A stretch of DNA of 64,000 bases from Cherax quadricarinatus (taxonomy: Eukaryota > Arthropoda > Malacostraca > Decapoda > Parastacidae): assembly GCF_038502225.1 (NCBI RefSeq), contig NC_091341.1, positions 6,351,035-6,415,034 of the forward strand, read 5' to 3'. Under the pieces are notes generated by a model that saw only the letters and a program-made list of their open reading frames with translations, was not told the origin of the DNA and ran no database searches. This document shows, one piece after another, positions 15,312-27,839 of the stretch (the first letter of the stretch is position 1; every line of letters starts with the position of its first letter). Both the position numbers and the translations under genes were made by a program.

Positions 15312-15353
15312 GAGAAATTCCAAGCGCATTCGTGACTACTCACATTATCAAGG
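15312..15353 (-). ncRNA. Hammerhead-like motif in the left PLE arm
   Basis: Mirror copy of the motif at 17,661-17,702: AGTTCC, TTGATAAT, stem GTGA/TCAC, GAA, then GGAATT. Here GAAAGCGC is GAATGCGC, so the first stem III pair is lost. This arm is probably more decayed. Confidence 0.5.
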
Positions 15354-16208
15354 AACTATAAAAGTAAAGCATCCAAGGAAGGTATATAAGGGGTCTGGCC
15401 AACACCTCACTATCAGATCCCACAACGGTTAAACACCTGACGTGCGCCGGCCCAACTGGACAGGTCCTTTGCACAACCTCCAACAAACTATTCTACCCAA
15501 GAAAATTTTTAAAATTATTATTTGTCCAGTGTATTATTAAATTCTTCCCAAATTCTATTAATTATAAATGGATCTAATTTATATAAACCAAAGGAAATAT
15601 TCATATTATTGTCAAAACTGCTTTTTATGAAACAAGATTCAATTATATTCCTGTCGACCATGGACTTGCTTGATACTACTTTCTCAACTTTTTGAAAATC
15701 AATTGGATGGTTAAAATCTCTTACATGAATAAATAGAGCATTGGAATCTTGTCCAGTTCTAATGCTATATTTATGTTGTTTTAATCTTAGTTCGAGATTT
15801 TTACCAGTTTAACCGTAATAAACTTTATCGCAAATTTTACAAGGAATCTTATAGACACATCCATCAGCATTTTGGGGGGAATTCTTTATTAAAAGTTTTT
15901 TTTACTGTATCAAGATTTTTGAATACAACTTTAATATTAAAAGTCTTAAGAAGAGAAGGCATATCAACCAAATTTTCATGATAAGGGAGAACCAACATAT
16001 TTTTAGTTGAATAAGGCTGGTTGTCCCTTTTTGGATTGTAAAAAGTATTTCTAGCAACTTTAAAAGATTTATCAATTGCGTTTCTTGGGTATTTTAAATC
16101 ATTACCTATTTCATAAATTTTGGATATTTCCTCATCCATGAACTCAGGACTACAAATTCGTAAAGCTCTCAAAAACATTGATGAGAAAACATACAGTTTG
16201 ACTCTATC

Positions 16209-17153
16209 TTGATGCGAAGAATAATAGTGGACATAGGAACAGTTATTTGTAGCTCCTTGACAGACTTAAATGATTTAAACATGGTTAGTTTTGATGTTCC
16301 TTCCTTGTTTACGAAAGTTCCTCTTGATGATTTATTAAGTTTCTTATCTGAAGAACTCGTTAACTATGATTTACCATTGCCAGTTCCTACTATCATTAAA
16401 CTTATTAAACTTTGCATTGTTGATGCAAAATTTGTATTTAATGATAAGTTTTACACTCAGAAGTTTGGTATGGAAATGGGAAATCCTCTTTCACCTGTTC
16501 TTAGTAACCTATACATGGAATTTTTTGAAACAAGATTGCTTAACACAATCCTCCCTAATAGAGCTAAATGGTTCAGATATGTTGATTATATTTTGTGTCT
16601 TATGCCCAAAAATGTAGATATACACCATTTCCTTGGAAAATTAAATAGCTTAGCCAATTCCATAAACTTTACTGTTGAGTTTGAAGAAAATAACTCATTA
16701 CCTTTTCTAGATGTTTTAATTATTAAGGGTAATAATGAATTTAAATTTAAAATTTACAGAAAACCTACAAATAACTGTTCCTATGTCCACTATTATTCCT
16801 CGCATCAAGATAGAGTCAAACTGTCTGTTTTCTCATCAATGTTTTTGAGAGCTTTACGAATTTGTAGTCCTGAGTTCATGGATGAGGAAATATCCAAAAT
16901 TTATGAAATAGGTAATGATTTAAAATACCCAAGAAATGTAATTGATAAATCTTTTAAAGTTGCTAGAAATACTTTTTACATTCCAAAAAGGGACCACCAG
17001 CCTTATTCAACTAAAAATATGTTGGTTCTCCCTTACCATGAAAACTTGGTTGATACGCCTTCTCTTCTTAAGACTTTTAATATTAAAGTTGTATTCAAAA
17101 ATCTTGATACAGTAAAAAAAACTTTTGATAAAGAATTCCCCCCAAAATGCTGA
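16209..17153 (+). pseudogene. Penelope-like reverse transcriptase, 5'-truncated
   Basis: The 314-codon frame contains NMVSFDVPSLFTKVPLDDL, FGMEMGNPLSPVLSNLYMEF, KWFRYVDYILCL, SLPFLDVLI and NCSYVHYYSSHQDR. This is the PLE reverse transcriptase from the first conserved motif to the thumb. The N-terminal part is absent because the palindrome junction is at ~16,253; codons before that are translated from the antisense arm. The catalytic YVDD-type motif reads YVDY, so the second aspartate is Tyr. The frame ends in PPKC at a six-C run; the GIY-YIG region follows in another frame. Confidence 0.85.
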
Positions 17154-17500
17154 TGGATGTGTCTATAAGATTCCTTGTAAAATTTGCGATAAAGTTTATT
17201 ACGGTTAAACTGGTAAAAATCTCGAACTAAGATTAAAACAACATAAATATAGCATTAAAACTGGACAAGATTCCTATGCTCTATTTATTCATGTAAGAGA
17301 TTTTAACCATCCAATTGATTTTCAAAAAGTTGAGAAAGTAGTATCAAGCAAGTCCATGGTCGACAGGAATATAATTGAATCTTGTTTCATAAAAAGCAGT
17401 TTTGACAATAATATGAATATTTCCTTTGGTTTATATAAATTAGATCCATTTATAATTAATAGAATTTGGGAAGAATTTAATAATACACTGGACAAATAAT
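17140..17500 (+). pseudogene. GIY-YIG endonuclease domain of the Penelope-like element
   Basis: In the frame shifted relative to the RT, the translation gives ADGCVYKIPCKICDKVYYG, a stop, then TGKNLELRLKQHKYSIK, FIHVRDFNHPIDF, RNIIESCFIK and INRIWEEFNN before the final stop. The VYKI...VYYG and RLKQH segments correspond to the GIY-YIG nuclease that PLEs use for target cleavage. A CAA-to-TAA-like change sits just after VYYG. The same stop is present in the antisense arm at ~15,800-15,830. Confidence 0.85.
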
Positions 17501-17660
17501 AATTTTAAAAATTTTCTTGGGTAGAATAGTTTGTTGGTGGTTGTGCAAAGGACCTGTCCAGTTGGGCCGGCGCGCGTCAGGTGTTTAACCGTTGTGGGAT
17601 CTGATAGCGAGGTGTTGGCCAGACCCCCTTATATACCTTCCTTGGATGCTTTACTTTCAT

Positions 17661-17702
17661 AGTTCCTTGATAATGTGAGTAGTCACGAAAGCGCTTGGAA
17701 TT
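17661..17702 (+). ncRNA. Hammerhead-ribozyme-like motif of the Penelope-like element
   Basis: AGTTCC (17,661-17,666) pairs with GGAATT (17,697-17,702) as a 6-bp stem I with one G-U. Between them are the core TTGATAAT, stem II GTGA-GTAG-TCAC, GAA, and a palindromic stem III AGCGCT followed by T at position 17. Hammerheads in PLE terminal regions are established. Relative to CUGANGA, positions 3 and 8 are U and A and one extra base follows A9, so self-cleavage is uncertain. Confidence 0.6.
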
Positions 17703-17728
17703 TCTCTATTCTTTCAGAGTGGTTGTTT

Positions 17729-17731
<3 letters not shown>

Positions 17732-17813
<82 letters not shown>
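17732..17813. repeat. (TA)n microsatellite
   Basis: TA run of ~82 bp between the PLE right arm and the GTCGTGCC-type repeat. Confidence 0.97.
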
Positions 17814-17816
<3 letters not shown>

Positions 17817-18203
17817 GTGCCGAATATGTAAGACTGGTCAATTAACAAGGACTCATTTAAAATTAAGTCCTTTCTAAAATTTTCTCTTATACGTTTAAAG
17901 ATATATTTTTTTCATTAATGTTGATGTAAAAAATTATAATTTTGCACCAAAAGGAACTTAGAAAACTTACCTAACCTTATTATAACAAGAATAATTTATT
18001 TTAGCCTAACCCAACTAAATATATTTTAGATTTGTTTACAATAATTTAATACTAAACAAACACAGTGAAATATATTTTTTTTTCGTTAGGTTCAGAATGA
18101 TTTTGGCGAAATTATTGCATACACAAATTTTCACTTGTCCTTTATGGCAAGATGAGCGTTGCTATTTAAGCCAAGATCGCAAGTTCTGCCTATTCGGCAC
18201 GAC
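17814..18203. mobile_element. GTCGTGCC-type short-TIR repeat, copy 3
   Basis: A 390-bp unit starts GTCGTGCCGAATATG and ends CTATTCGGCACGAC, a clean terminal inverted repeat of ~13 bp between TA tracts. It is the reverse orientation of the copy at 9627-10,012 and closely similar to it. No ORF is present. Confidence 0.75.
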
Positions 18204-18904
<701 letters not shown>

Positions 18905-20039
18905 GTGCGTACTCACCTATTTGTGGTTGCAGATGTCGAGTCATAGCACCTGGCCCCGCCTCTTCACTGATCGCTACTAGGTCCTCTCTCTCCCCCTGCT
19001 CCATGAGCTTCATCAAACCTCGTCTTAAAACTATGTATGGTTCCTGCCTGACAAATCTATGACTAAAGAAATACTTCCTAACATCCCTTTGACTCATCTG
19101 AGTCTTCAACTTCCAATTGTGACCCCTTGTTTCTGTGTCCCATCTCTGGAACATCCTGTCTCTGTCCACCTTGTCAATTCTTCACAGTATATATATGTCG
19201 TTATCATGTCTCCCCTAACCCTCCTGTCTCCCTTTCTTCGTAGGACATTCCCCTTAGTTCTGGAACTAGTCTTGTTGCAAACCTTTGCACTTTCTCTAAT
19301 TTCTTGACTTGTTTGACCAGGTATGGGTTCCACACTGATGCTGCATACTCAAGTATAGGCCTAACGTGCACGGTGTACAGTCTTGAACGATTCCTTACTG
19401 AGGTATCGGAATGTTATTCTCAGGTTTGCCAGGCGCCCATATGCTGCAGCAGTTGTCTGGTTGATGTCCACCTCAGATGTGCTCGGTATTATACTCACCC
19501 CAAGATCGTTTTCCTTGAGTGAGGTTTGCAGTCTTTGACCACCAAGCCTATACGCTGTCTGCGGTCTTCTTTGCCCTTCCCCAATCTTCACGACTTTGCA
19601 TTTGGCAGGGTTAAATTCGAGGAGCCAGTTACTGGACCAGGCTTCCAGTCTGTCCAAGTCTCTTTGTGGTCCTGCCTGATCCTCATCTGATTTGATTCTC
19701 ATTAACTTCACATCATCAGCAAACAGGGACTACATTTGCCGTCTTCCATTCCTCAGGTAGTTGCCCAGTTTATATGGATGTGTTGACAATTGTTGTTAGT
19801 GGCACACACAGCATCTCTGCTCCCTCTCTAAGGACCCATCGAGAGATATTGTCCAATCCCACTGTCGCTGGGCCTCCCTCCTTATATGTGCATACTCGTT
19901 TCTGGCTCTCCAACTAATCTCTTTATTTTCCTGGATCCTTTGTCTTCTGTACGTTTTCCATTCTCTAAAGCACTTAGTTTTTGCCTCCCTTCACCTTTGG
20001 GTAAACCAAGGGCTCGTTCTGGTCTTCCCACTATTTCTG

Positions 20040-20040
<1 letters not shown>
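18905..20040 (-). pseudogene. LINE E (CR1/L2-like), internally deleted reverse transcriptase and 3' end
   Basis: On the minus strand from ~20,035, in pieces: TQRRAKTKCFREW, VGLDNISRWVLREGAEML and TGQLPEEWKTANV. After an internal deletion come FADDVKLMRIKSDEDQ, LEAWSSNWLLEFNPAKCKVV, LGVSIIPSTSEVDI and finally RWDTETRGHNWKLK with RDVRKYFFSHR. These are RT and C-terminal blocks of a CR1/L2-type LINE. The FADD motif survives; the frame is broken many times. The 3' end reads into GTGAGTACGCACAC on the minus strand. Shorter 3' ends of this family are at 20,093, 38,200, 38,655 and 63,309. Confidence 0.8.

Positions 20041-20092
<52 letters not shown>
20038..20092. repeat. (GT)n microsatellite
   Basis: GT run of ~54 bp that ends at the 3' terminus (TACTAACCTAGTTGT on this strand) of the LINE E fragment to the right; on the minus strand it is an (AC)n tail. 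Confidence 0.95.
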
Positions 20093-20096
<4 letters not shown>

Positions 20097-20400
20097 AACC
20101 TAGTTGTAATCACCTAGTTGTGGTTGCAGGAGTCGAGTCACAGCTCCTGGCCCCACCACTTCACTGGTCGCTACTAGGTCACTCTTGCTCCATGAGCTTC
20201 ATCATACCTCTTCTTAAAGCTATGTATGGACCCTGCCTCCACTAAATCACTTCCCAGGCTATTCCACTTGCTGACAATTCTGTGACTGAAGAAATACTTC
20301 ATAACATCCCGGTGATTCATCTGAGTCTTCAGCTTCCAATTGTGACCCCTTATTGCTGTGTCCCATATCTGGAACATCCTGTCTCTGTGAGTGTGTGTGT
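20093..20400 (-). pseudogene. LINE E 3' fragment with (AC)n tail
   Basis: Minus-strand translation gives WDTAIRGHNWKLKTQMNH, RDVMKYFFSHRIVSKWNSL and FKKRYDEAHG. This is the conserved C-terminal block (aromatic-rich, then VxxWNxL) of CR1/L2-type LINE ORF2. Only the last ~300 bp survive. The 3' UTR contains GACTCGACTCCTGCAACC and ends at AGGTTAGTA, running into (AC)n. Confidence 0.8.
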
Positions 20401-20634
20401 GTGAGGAGGGGGTGCATGTACGTGAGTGTCTGTAGGTATATATTACGCAGTGTATTGTAGAGAATATTGTGTATAAAAAACACTCCATATATAATGTCAG
20501 TTTCCGGGATTTGTTCTGAAACCAGACTCGTATTATTCCTGGTCAGTCAGAGTGTCCAGGATAGGAGAGTGAGGTGAGTATTAGTAAGAAAGAACAGCGG
20601 TGGGGAGAAGTCGTCAAGGTGTAAGTAGGTCTAC

Positions 20635-23600
20635 CTGGAGTCTACCTGGAGGACATTCCGGGGATCAACGTCCCCGCGGCCAGGTCCACGACCAGGCCTC
20701 CCAGTGGATCAGGGCCTGATCAATGAGGTTGTTGCTGTTGGCCGCACGCAATCCAACGTACGAACCACAGCCCGGCTGATCCGGCACCGTCTTTAGGTAT
20801 CTCTCCAGCTCCCTCTTGAAGACAACCAGGAGTCTTCCCGCAATGCCCCCTATTGCTGGTGGGAGGCTGTTGAACAGTCTTGGGCCCCGGACACTTACTG
20901 CGTTTTCTCTTAGTGTACCAGTGATGCCCCTACTTTTCACTGTGGGTATGTTACATCGCCTGCCAAGTCTTTTGCTTTCGTATGGAGTGATTGCTGTGTG
21001 CATATCTGGGACCAGTCCTTCCAGAATCTTCCAGGTGTAGATTATGATATATCTCTCTCGCCTGCGCTCTAGTGAGTACAAGTCAAGTGCTTCCAGGCGC
21101 TCCCAGTAGTTAAGATGTTTGATGGAACTTATACGTGCAGTAAAGGTTCTCTGTACATTCTCTAGTTCTGCAATTTCACCTGCCTTGAATGGGGATGTTA
21201 ATGTACAACAGTATTCCAGCCTAGAGAGAATAAGTGATTTAAAAAAATCACCATTGGCTAAGCATCTCTTGTCTTGAATGTTCTCATTATCCATCCTATC
21301 AGTTTCCTCGCAGATGCGATAGTGGCATTGTTGTGGTCCTTGAAGATGAGGTCTTCGGACATTACCACACCCAGGTCCTTCACATTACTTTTCCGCTCTC
21401 TTGTGTGATTAGAGTTTGTAGTTTACTCAGTCCTAGTTATTATTTCCTCCAGCTTTCCAACTACTCCTCCGGAGTAGTTGGAATTTGTCTTCATTGATCA
21501 TATTGTTCTCTGATGCCCATTGGAAAACTTGGTTTATAACTTCTTGGAGCTTTGCCGTGTCCTCAATGGATGACACTCTTATGCAGATCCTAGTATCGTC
21601 TGCAAAAGATGATACAGGATGGAACAGGATAGGTGCGAGTACTGTGCCTTGTGGGACAGAGCCCTTCACTATGTCAGCATCTCATTTAACTCTGTTTACC
21701 ACTACTCTTTGTGTGCGATTGGTTAGAAAGTTGAAGATCCATCTGCCTACTTTGCCGGTTATCCTTTTAGCACGCATTTTGTGTGCTATTGCACCATGGT
21801 CGCACTTGTCAAAGGCTTTTGCAAAGTCTGTGTATACTACATCTGCATTCGGTTTGTTTTCCAGTGCATCTAGGACCATATCATAGTGGTCAAACAGTTG
21901 CGAAAGGCAGGAGTGACCTGCTCTGAAACCATGTTGCCCTGAGTTGTGCATTTTTTTGGAGTCCAGGTGGTTTGCTATCCTGCTTCTTAGAACTCTTTCA
22001 ACGATTTTTATGATGTGGGACGTTAAAGCTAATGGTCTATAGTTCTTAGCTACAGCTTTGTTGCCACCTTTAATGAGTGGGGCTATATCTGTTCTTTATA
22101 GTAACTGTGGAATCTCGCCTGTGTCTGAGCTCCTTCATAGCCCGTGAGAGGGGTTTCTTGCAGTTTTTAATGAACACCAAGTTCCACGAGTCTGGGCCTG
22201 GGGCTGAGTGCATGGGCATGTCGTCGATGGCTTTCTAAAAGTCTAGTGGAGTTAGGGTTATGTCATAAATGTGGCCTACATTGGCAGGGTTTTGAGGTTC
22301 ATACATAAAAAATATTTTGGATTGTCTATCTTTAAACTGGTTAGTGGCTCGCTGAACACTGAGCCATACTGTGATTTCAGTATCTCGCTCATTTCTTTGT
22401 TGTCGTCTGTGTAGGATCCGTCTTATCTGAGCAGGAGCCCTACACTATAAGTGGTTTTTTACTTGTTTTTGGCATATGAAAAGAAATATTTCGAATTTCT
22501 TTCAATTTCATTAATCGTTTTTAGCTCTTCTTGTCTCTCCTGGATCCTGTATGAGTCCTTTAACTTTAGCTCAATATTTTCCACTTCCCTGGTTAGCACT
22601 TCCTTCCGTGTATCAGATAATCTGGCATTCTTGAAGAGCTCAATGATTCTTCGTCTTCTCCTGTAGAGGGAGTCTCTCTCTCTCCACTTTACTTTTTCTT
22701 TTCTTCAGCTACCAGGAGGGTGATCTTTTCCACGCATTGGTTAGGGTCCATGTAATTTAAGATATCCTCCCAGCATGTTTCATTTAAGGCATAGTGTACC
22801 TGATCCCAGATGATGTTCTTGTTGTTGAAGTTGAATTTGGTAAAGGTACCCTCATAGCTGTATGCATCTTGCCGATCAGGACTGCTGTGCATGTATGTTT
22901 GGACTTCGATTAGATTGTGGTCAGAATTTGTTGTTTTTGATATTGTTATATTCCTTACCAGGTCCTCATTATTTGTGAAAATAAGGTCCAGTGTGTTCTC
23001 CAGTCTTGTTGGCTCCACTATCTGCTGACTTAGGGTGTGTTTGTTGCAGAAATTCAGCAGCTTCTGTGTGTGACCTTTCATCTGAGCTGCCTCCAGGGAT
23101 TATTTCTGCTACAACATTATTCGCTATATTCTTTCGTTTTGTGTGTCTTAGATTGAAGTCACCAAGCAGCAAGATGTTTGGGGATGGGACTTGAAAGTTA
23201 TCCAGACAGAAGTCAATTTCTGACGGTTGTTCTTTGAACTGTTGGGAAGTTGCATCCGGTGGCTTATATACAAGTAAAATGACTAAGTTTTGGTTCTCGA
23301 TTTTTATTGTCAGAACTTCAACTACATCATTTGTGGTGTTCAGTATCTCTGTGCAAATGAGAGACTCTTTGACATACAGGCCAACCCCCCTTGTTGCCTG
23401 TTCTTTCTGTCGCATCTGAAAAGGCTGTATCCATGTATCCATATTTCACTATCAAAGTAATCTCTTACGCGGGCCTCTGTGAAGGCTGCAAACAGTTCAT
23501 TTGATTCCCCGAGAAGTCCACTAATGAAAGGTATTTTGTTGTTTGTGGATGGCTTAAGGCCCTGTATATTAGCAAATATAAATAAGGTTGTGTTGCATGT

Positions 23601-23720
23601 TTGTTGGGGGGATTTTGTTGTTGGCATCAGTAGCAGTGAGTCCGGAGGCGCCACTGGCTGTGCTTCCAGTCCAACAAGGCTCCAAGGTGGTGGACTATTT
23701 TGGTTATCTTTTTCCATTTT
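20635..23720 (-). pseudogene. LINE A ORF2: endonuclease and reverse transcriptase, broken
   Basis: Read on the minus strand from ~23,717: MEKDNQNSPPPWSL, then an EEP endonuclease with FIFANIQGLKPS, LVYKPP, ILLLGDFN (GDFN) and NSDHNLIE. The RT follows with GQHGFRAGHSCLSQLFDHYD, VVYTDFAKAFDKCDH, SVPQGTVLAPILF and SSFADDTRICIR. The C-terminus gives LILSRLEYCCTLTSPF, RLEALDLYSLERRRERY and GPRLFNSLPPAI. The 3' end reads GACGTTGATCCCCGG and CTCCAGGTAGACT. Multiple stops and shifts are present, but domain order is complete for a jockey/CR1-superfamily LINE. A second copy lies at 57,616-60,690. Confidence 0.87.
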
Positions 23721-24785
23721 CTTTTTTCGTCTTCTAGCACTAAAAAATCATAGCTACCATACCTACTATGATGTGTTGTACGGGGTGTGTGCCTCATGGT
23801 CCGTTTTAAATGGTATGCAGTGCAATTGGTATTGTAACATTGTTTTTCAAGGACTGAAGACTGACACATCTCAGGGTGGAAGTATTTGCAAGAGGTAGAA
23901 TGACACTCCCTTAGACAGGAGGTCACGGCATTGTTTGGGATGCTCAAAGTTGCATGCTCCATTCGTTTTCCCTGATATTCCGTGTTTACAGATGCCCCAA
24001 GTATAGAATTTGCGCCATTTTGTTTTTGGCTGGGTACAATTCGTGCTGGATGCATTCCTAATCTGTGCCGGCCCTAGAGCTGCACTACAGTCCTCCATAG
24101 CCAAACCAGAGACACCACCATCTCTTGTCATGGCACCAACATTTTTCCTGAAAGAGGACTCCCTGACTACATCTGTATTGGAGGCTATGACTGTGATGGC
24201 GGCAGAAGAGTCTACCCCAGAGGAGGACTCCTCTACTACATCTGTACTAGGGGCTATGGCATTGGTGGCTGTGGAGGAGTCATTAACTGAATCCGGATTT
24301 TCACAATGGCTGGGGGGGACTGGATCTGGGTCAGCCCTAAGGCTGGGGACTGAGCTAGCTGTTGTTTTTGTTTCCTGTGTTTTTTCCAGTGTGTACCTGC
24401 TTATTTTTGGGTCAGCTATCTTCCCATGTTCTATATATTCCAGGTAGACTATTCATTAGTTCCTCCTTTTCTCGTGTTTATTGTTTATTAACCTCCTGAG
24501 TGCTTTCCTGATATCGGTCCATAGTTCCACATCCCTGTTGCAGGTCCAGAAACACCTATCTAGATAGATATTCTAGGCCGGGGGAAGGGGGTGGCATGGA
24601 CCTGCTTCACATAGGTCAGTAGGCCTGTTGCAGTGTTCCTTCTTTCTTATGTTATGTCATTTTTGGTTGCAGTGTTTATTCTTGCACAGGTAACATGATG
24701 TTTTGAGAAGCAAAGGTTGCATGTGATTCTATATTTTTTCCCAAGAGTCTTTTCACATGCCCCACAGGTATACTGTACTGCCATC
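23630..24785 (-). pseudogene. LINE A ORF1: N-terminal PHD-like finger and C-terminal CCCH-type fingers
   Basis: On the minus strand, the ATG at ~24,783 opens MAVQYTCGACEKTLGKKYR, ITCNLCFSKHHVTCARINTA, a Cys/His pattern like a PHD or RING-type finger. After an inserted CR1 3' scrap (24,585-24,657), the frame resumes with RCFWTCNRDVELWTDIRKAL, an acidic/Ser-Thr-rich linker, then FYTWGICKHGISGKTNGAC, NFEHPKQC, CKYFHPEMC and CYNTNCTAYHLK. The latter Cys/His clusters look like CCCH fingers. ORF1 proteins of LINEs bind the element RNA; that role is inferred. In-frame stops occur near 24,450 and 23,880. Confidence 0.7.
24585..24657 (+). repeat. CR1 (LINE B) 3'-terminal scrap inside LINE A ORF1
   Basis: CATGGACCTGCTTCACATAG, then GTCAGTAGGCCT and TGCAGTGTTCCTTCTTTC, then TTATGTTATGT. 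This matches the LINE B 3' end at 55,018-55,075. It is a short, severely 5'-truncated insertion that interrupts LINE A ORF1. Confidence 0.7.
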
Positions 24786-25531
24786 CTGCTTGTATCCTAT
24801 TTACAAGTGGGTACCAGAAGAACCTGATCTTCACTTTACTTTTCAGCTCTGCATGCAGGTGTGGGTGTTATAGGTCAATGCATGGGTATGTGGGATGTAA
24901 TCAGTATGGAGACTTATTACCCATTAAAAACTTTTATGTTGTATAACATCATATATCATACATACTACAGCATCTGCTTCCTGTCATGATCACTGCTGTT
25001 TATCTTATCCTGGGCAGTTATATGTAGTGGTGGTGGCTAGGTAATTCGGTGGTCAGGGGTATGGGTGCCAGGGGGGTGGGGACCCTCCCCGCTGGTTGGG
25101 GTGTCGTAGGGAAAGGGTGGCGAGAGGATTTGGTGGTGGTTTATCCTTTTCCACTATCTAATCACTGCATGTTCACTGTTTCCCTGCACATCGATTCACT
25201 ATCTCTTATTTTATTATTTCTACTATGGCTTAATACTCGTCCAGTTTGTATCCCCACATCTCCACTTTGCTTGGTTTGGTTTTGGTGGTGTGAATTTTTT
25301 TTTTTTCTGGTAAGTTTATACCCTAGGTTATTTTATTGTTTCCAGTGAGTGCTCTCATGTTTACCTGTAATGCCCTAGTGTGCAGAGGCCTGTTTAAGTT
25401 TTGGTTGAGTACTCGTATGTTTTCATACATTTTGTTTTACTCACTATTAGCAGTGTGCTAGTGAGCTAGTGTGAGTAAAGGTGTATCGGTATGTAGTAGA
25501 GTAGGTTGTATGTGATATATGTTAATTTATT

Positions 25532-25534
<3 letters not shown>
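24786..25534. other. Probable LINE A 5' leader; no separate gene
   Basis: This stretch lies upstream of the LINE A ORF1 start on the minus strand. It has no recognisable coding motif. The T-run near 25,298 and GGTGG-type words are low complexity. It may be the 5' UTR of LINE A or older unique sequence. Confidence 0.4.

Positions 25535-25613
<79 letters not shown>
25535..25613. repeat. (TA)n microsatellite
   Basis: TA run of ~79 bp forming the left flank of a PLE fragment. Confidence 0.95.
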
Positions 25614-25619
<6 letters not shown>

Positions 25620-25621
<2 letters not shown>

Positions 25622-26010
25622 CAAAACAACCACTGTGAAAGGATAGTGAAATTCCAAGTGCTTTCGTGACTTCTCACATTATCAAGGAACTATAAAAGCA
25701 ATACATCAAAGGAAGGCATATAAAGGGTCTAGACCAAACCTCACCATCACATCCCACAACAAAGCAACACCTGACGTGCGACGACACCCGACTCATAGGA
25801 AAGGAGGAACACTGCAGCAGGCCCACTGGCCCAACTGGACCGGTCCTTCACGACATCCCACTAACAAAATATTCTACCCAAGAGTTAAGATTTATTATTT
25901 GTCCAATGTATTATTAAATTCTTCCCAAATTTTATTAATTATAAATGGATCTAATTTATATAAACCAAAGGAAATGTTCAAATTTTCAAAAGCAGTTTTG
26001 AAAATAATAT
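25620..26010 (-). mobile_element. Penelope-like element fragment, tailless arm
   Basis: Starts ACAAAACAACCACTGTG, the same boundary as the tailless arm of the PLE at 15,250-17,731. It continues through the non-coding region with a hammerhead-like motif (antisense of AGTTCCTTGATAATGTGAG and CACGAAAGCACTTGG, ~25,648-25,692). It ends in sequence antisense to the GIY-YIG C-terminus. Near 25,985 it switches to a short sense piece (AAAAGCAGTTTTGAAAATAA), so this too is a fold-back junction. Confidence 0.75.
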
Positions 26011-26280
<270 letters not shown>

Positions 26281-26478
26281 TTTGGCGAGTTTTTGTGTCC
26301 TTCCTTATAGTAAATTTAATATTTTCTCCACATTTAACGTGAAGGTACAAGCTGACCCTAGAGCGGTTTTTTTTTTTTATATTTTGAACAATATAAATGC
26401 GTTTAGACTAGGCAGGTAGTTTACCCTTTAGGAACCAGGAGTTTTATTTACGTTACGCAGTAAAAAGCGTAACAGTGT

Positions 26479-26582
26479 GTGTGTACTCACCTAGTTGTGG
26501 TTGCAGGGGTCGAATTACAGCTCCTGGCCCCGTGTGTTTGTGTGCGTGCGTGCATGTATGCGTGTCTATGTGCGTGTGTGTG
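26479..26582 (-). repeat. LINE E 3'-terminal scrap between GT-rich tracts
   Basis: GTGTGTGTACTCACCTAG, then TTGTGGTTGCAGGGGTCGAA and CAGCTCCTGGCCCC match the last ~60 bp of LINE E in antisense. Both sides are GT/TG-rich. It is another very short, 5'-truncated tail-proximal copy. Confidence 0.7.
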
Positions 26583-26639
26583 TGTGTTTTTTTTTAATAA
26601 ACCTCATCATTATATTCCAAATACGCATAGGTCTTAACA

Positions 26640-26805
26640 ATATATTATTATTATTATTATCAAGGGGGAAGCGCTAAACCCGGAGGATTATACAGCGCCT
26701 GGGGGGGGATGTGGAAGGCATTCAGGCTTAATTCGGGGAACTGGAGCACAGATCCAATTCCCTAAATCAAGAGCCCCTCACCAACATCAAGAAACCTTCC
26801 TTGAG
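26640..26805 (-). mobile_element. (TAA)n-tailed SINE, copy 2
   Basis: A 166-bp insert is flanked by the 10-bp duplication GGTCTTAACA (26,630-26,639 and 26,806-26,815). The (TAT)n tail is on the left, so it reads on the minus strand. The body matches copy 1 (1400-1561) closely: AGGGGGAAGCGCTAAACCC, ATTATACAGCGCCTGGG and CCAACATCAAG. Confidence 0.87.
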
Positions 26806-26948
26806 GGTCTTAACATATAGTGAAGCTAAGACAGACACAGGCGAGACCTGAGTAATGGGGACACAGATCGAAGCTAAATACACAAATGAACGTTGGTAAT
26901 ATTTTCATTAATCTCTGAGTGTGCAAAACTGTAGCAAATATTTGTGAG

Positions 26949-27215
26949 ATAACAACATCGTACATAACAACATCGTACATAACAACATCGTACATAACAA
27001 CATCGTACATAACAACATCGTACATAACAACATCGTACATAACATCGTACATAACAACATCGTCCATAACAACATCGTCCATAACAACATCGTACATAAC
27101 AACATCGTACATAACAACATCGTACATAACAACATCGTACATAACAACATCGTACATAACAACATCGTACATAACATCGTACATAACAACATCGTACATA
27201 ACAACATCGTACATA
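26949..27215. repeat. 15-bp tandem repeat (AACAACATCGTACAT)
   Basis: About 18 head-to-tail copies of AACAACATCGTACAT, with two shortened 12-bp units (ATAACATCGTAC) and two units with CGTCCAT. The open frames across it on both strands are translations of a period divisible by three. Confidence 0.97.
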
Positions 27216-27839
27216 TGCACAAACAAATTTTCCGTAAAATAAAATAATTTCTACTGCGTTTGTTTTTTGAGAAATTATTTAATCTGGTAGGTAAGAGGGC
27301 AGCGTAAACCACCATGACAGCGTAACATACATGTGGAATGGACCAGTGAAATTTAATCAATGGACGAATAATAGCAGGTGTGTAGCACTTGTTATTCACA
27401 GGTGAGCAGATACAGCACATGTGATGGGTCAACCAGGTTGTCATGCTTACGTCAGCATGCCGAACGGGAGCAAAAATAGCCTGGTTGATTAAGCTATTAA
27501 CAGGAATGCCTGGCTTTTGCAATGACAAAGCTCTTAAAATTTATAAATAAATAAATTTGCTGTAGGTATGTCATCAAAAGTTAATTATGACTAGCGTAGG
27601 ACATGTTCGGTTGGCAACAGAAGACAGTAAATTTTTGAGAAATTCATCTGTATACATATTAAAATTCTGAAGGGTGGCTCCAGAAAGGGTATTAGTGGTA
27701 AAGAAAAAAGAATAAACATATAAATAATGTTGGGAAGAGGGAAGGAAGAAGCGTTCTCCGCCTGCCTTGATAAATGGTAAAGTCGAGTGTGGAATATTTA
27801 AGTAGACGTGCACAGGAGAGCTCGTGTTGCAGCCTGGTA
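27216..27839. other. No recognisable feature
   Basis: Unique-looking sequence; no coding, repeat or RNA signal seen. Confidence 0.35.

Noticed and set aside
26949..27215. CRISPR-like array
   Set aside because: The units are contiguous 15-mers without unique spacers, in a eukaryotic repeat landscape; no Cas-like gene is present.
26949..27242. Candidate repeat protein of TTSYI or VMYDV units
   Set aside because: It is a translation of a 15-bp tandem repeat, open on both strands, with no start context or flanking exon signal.
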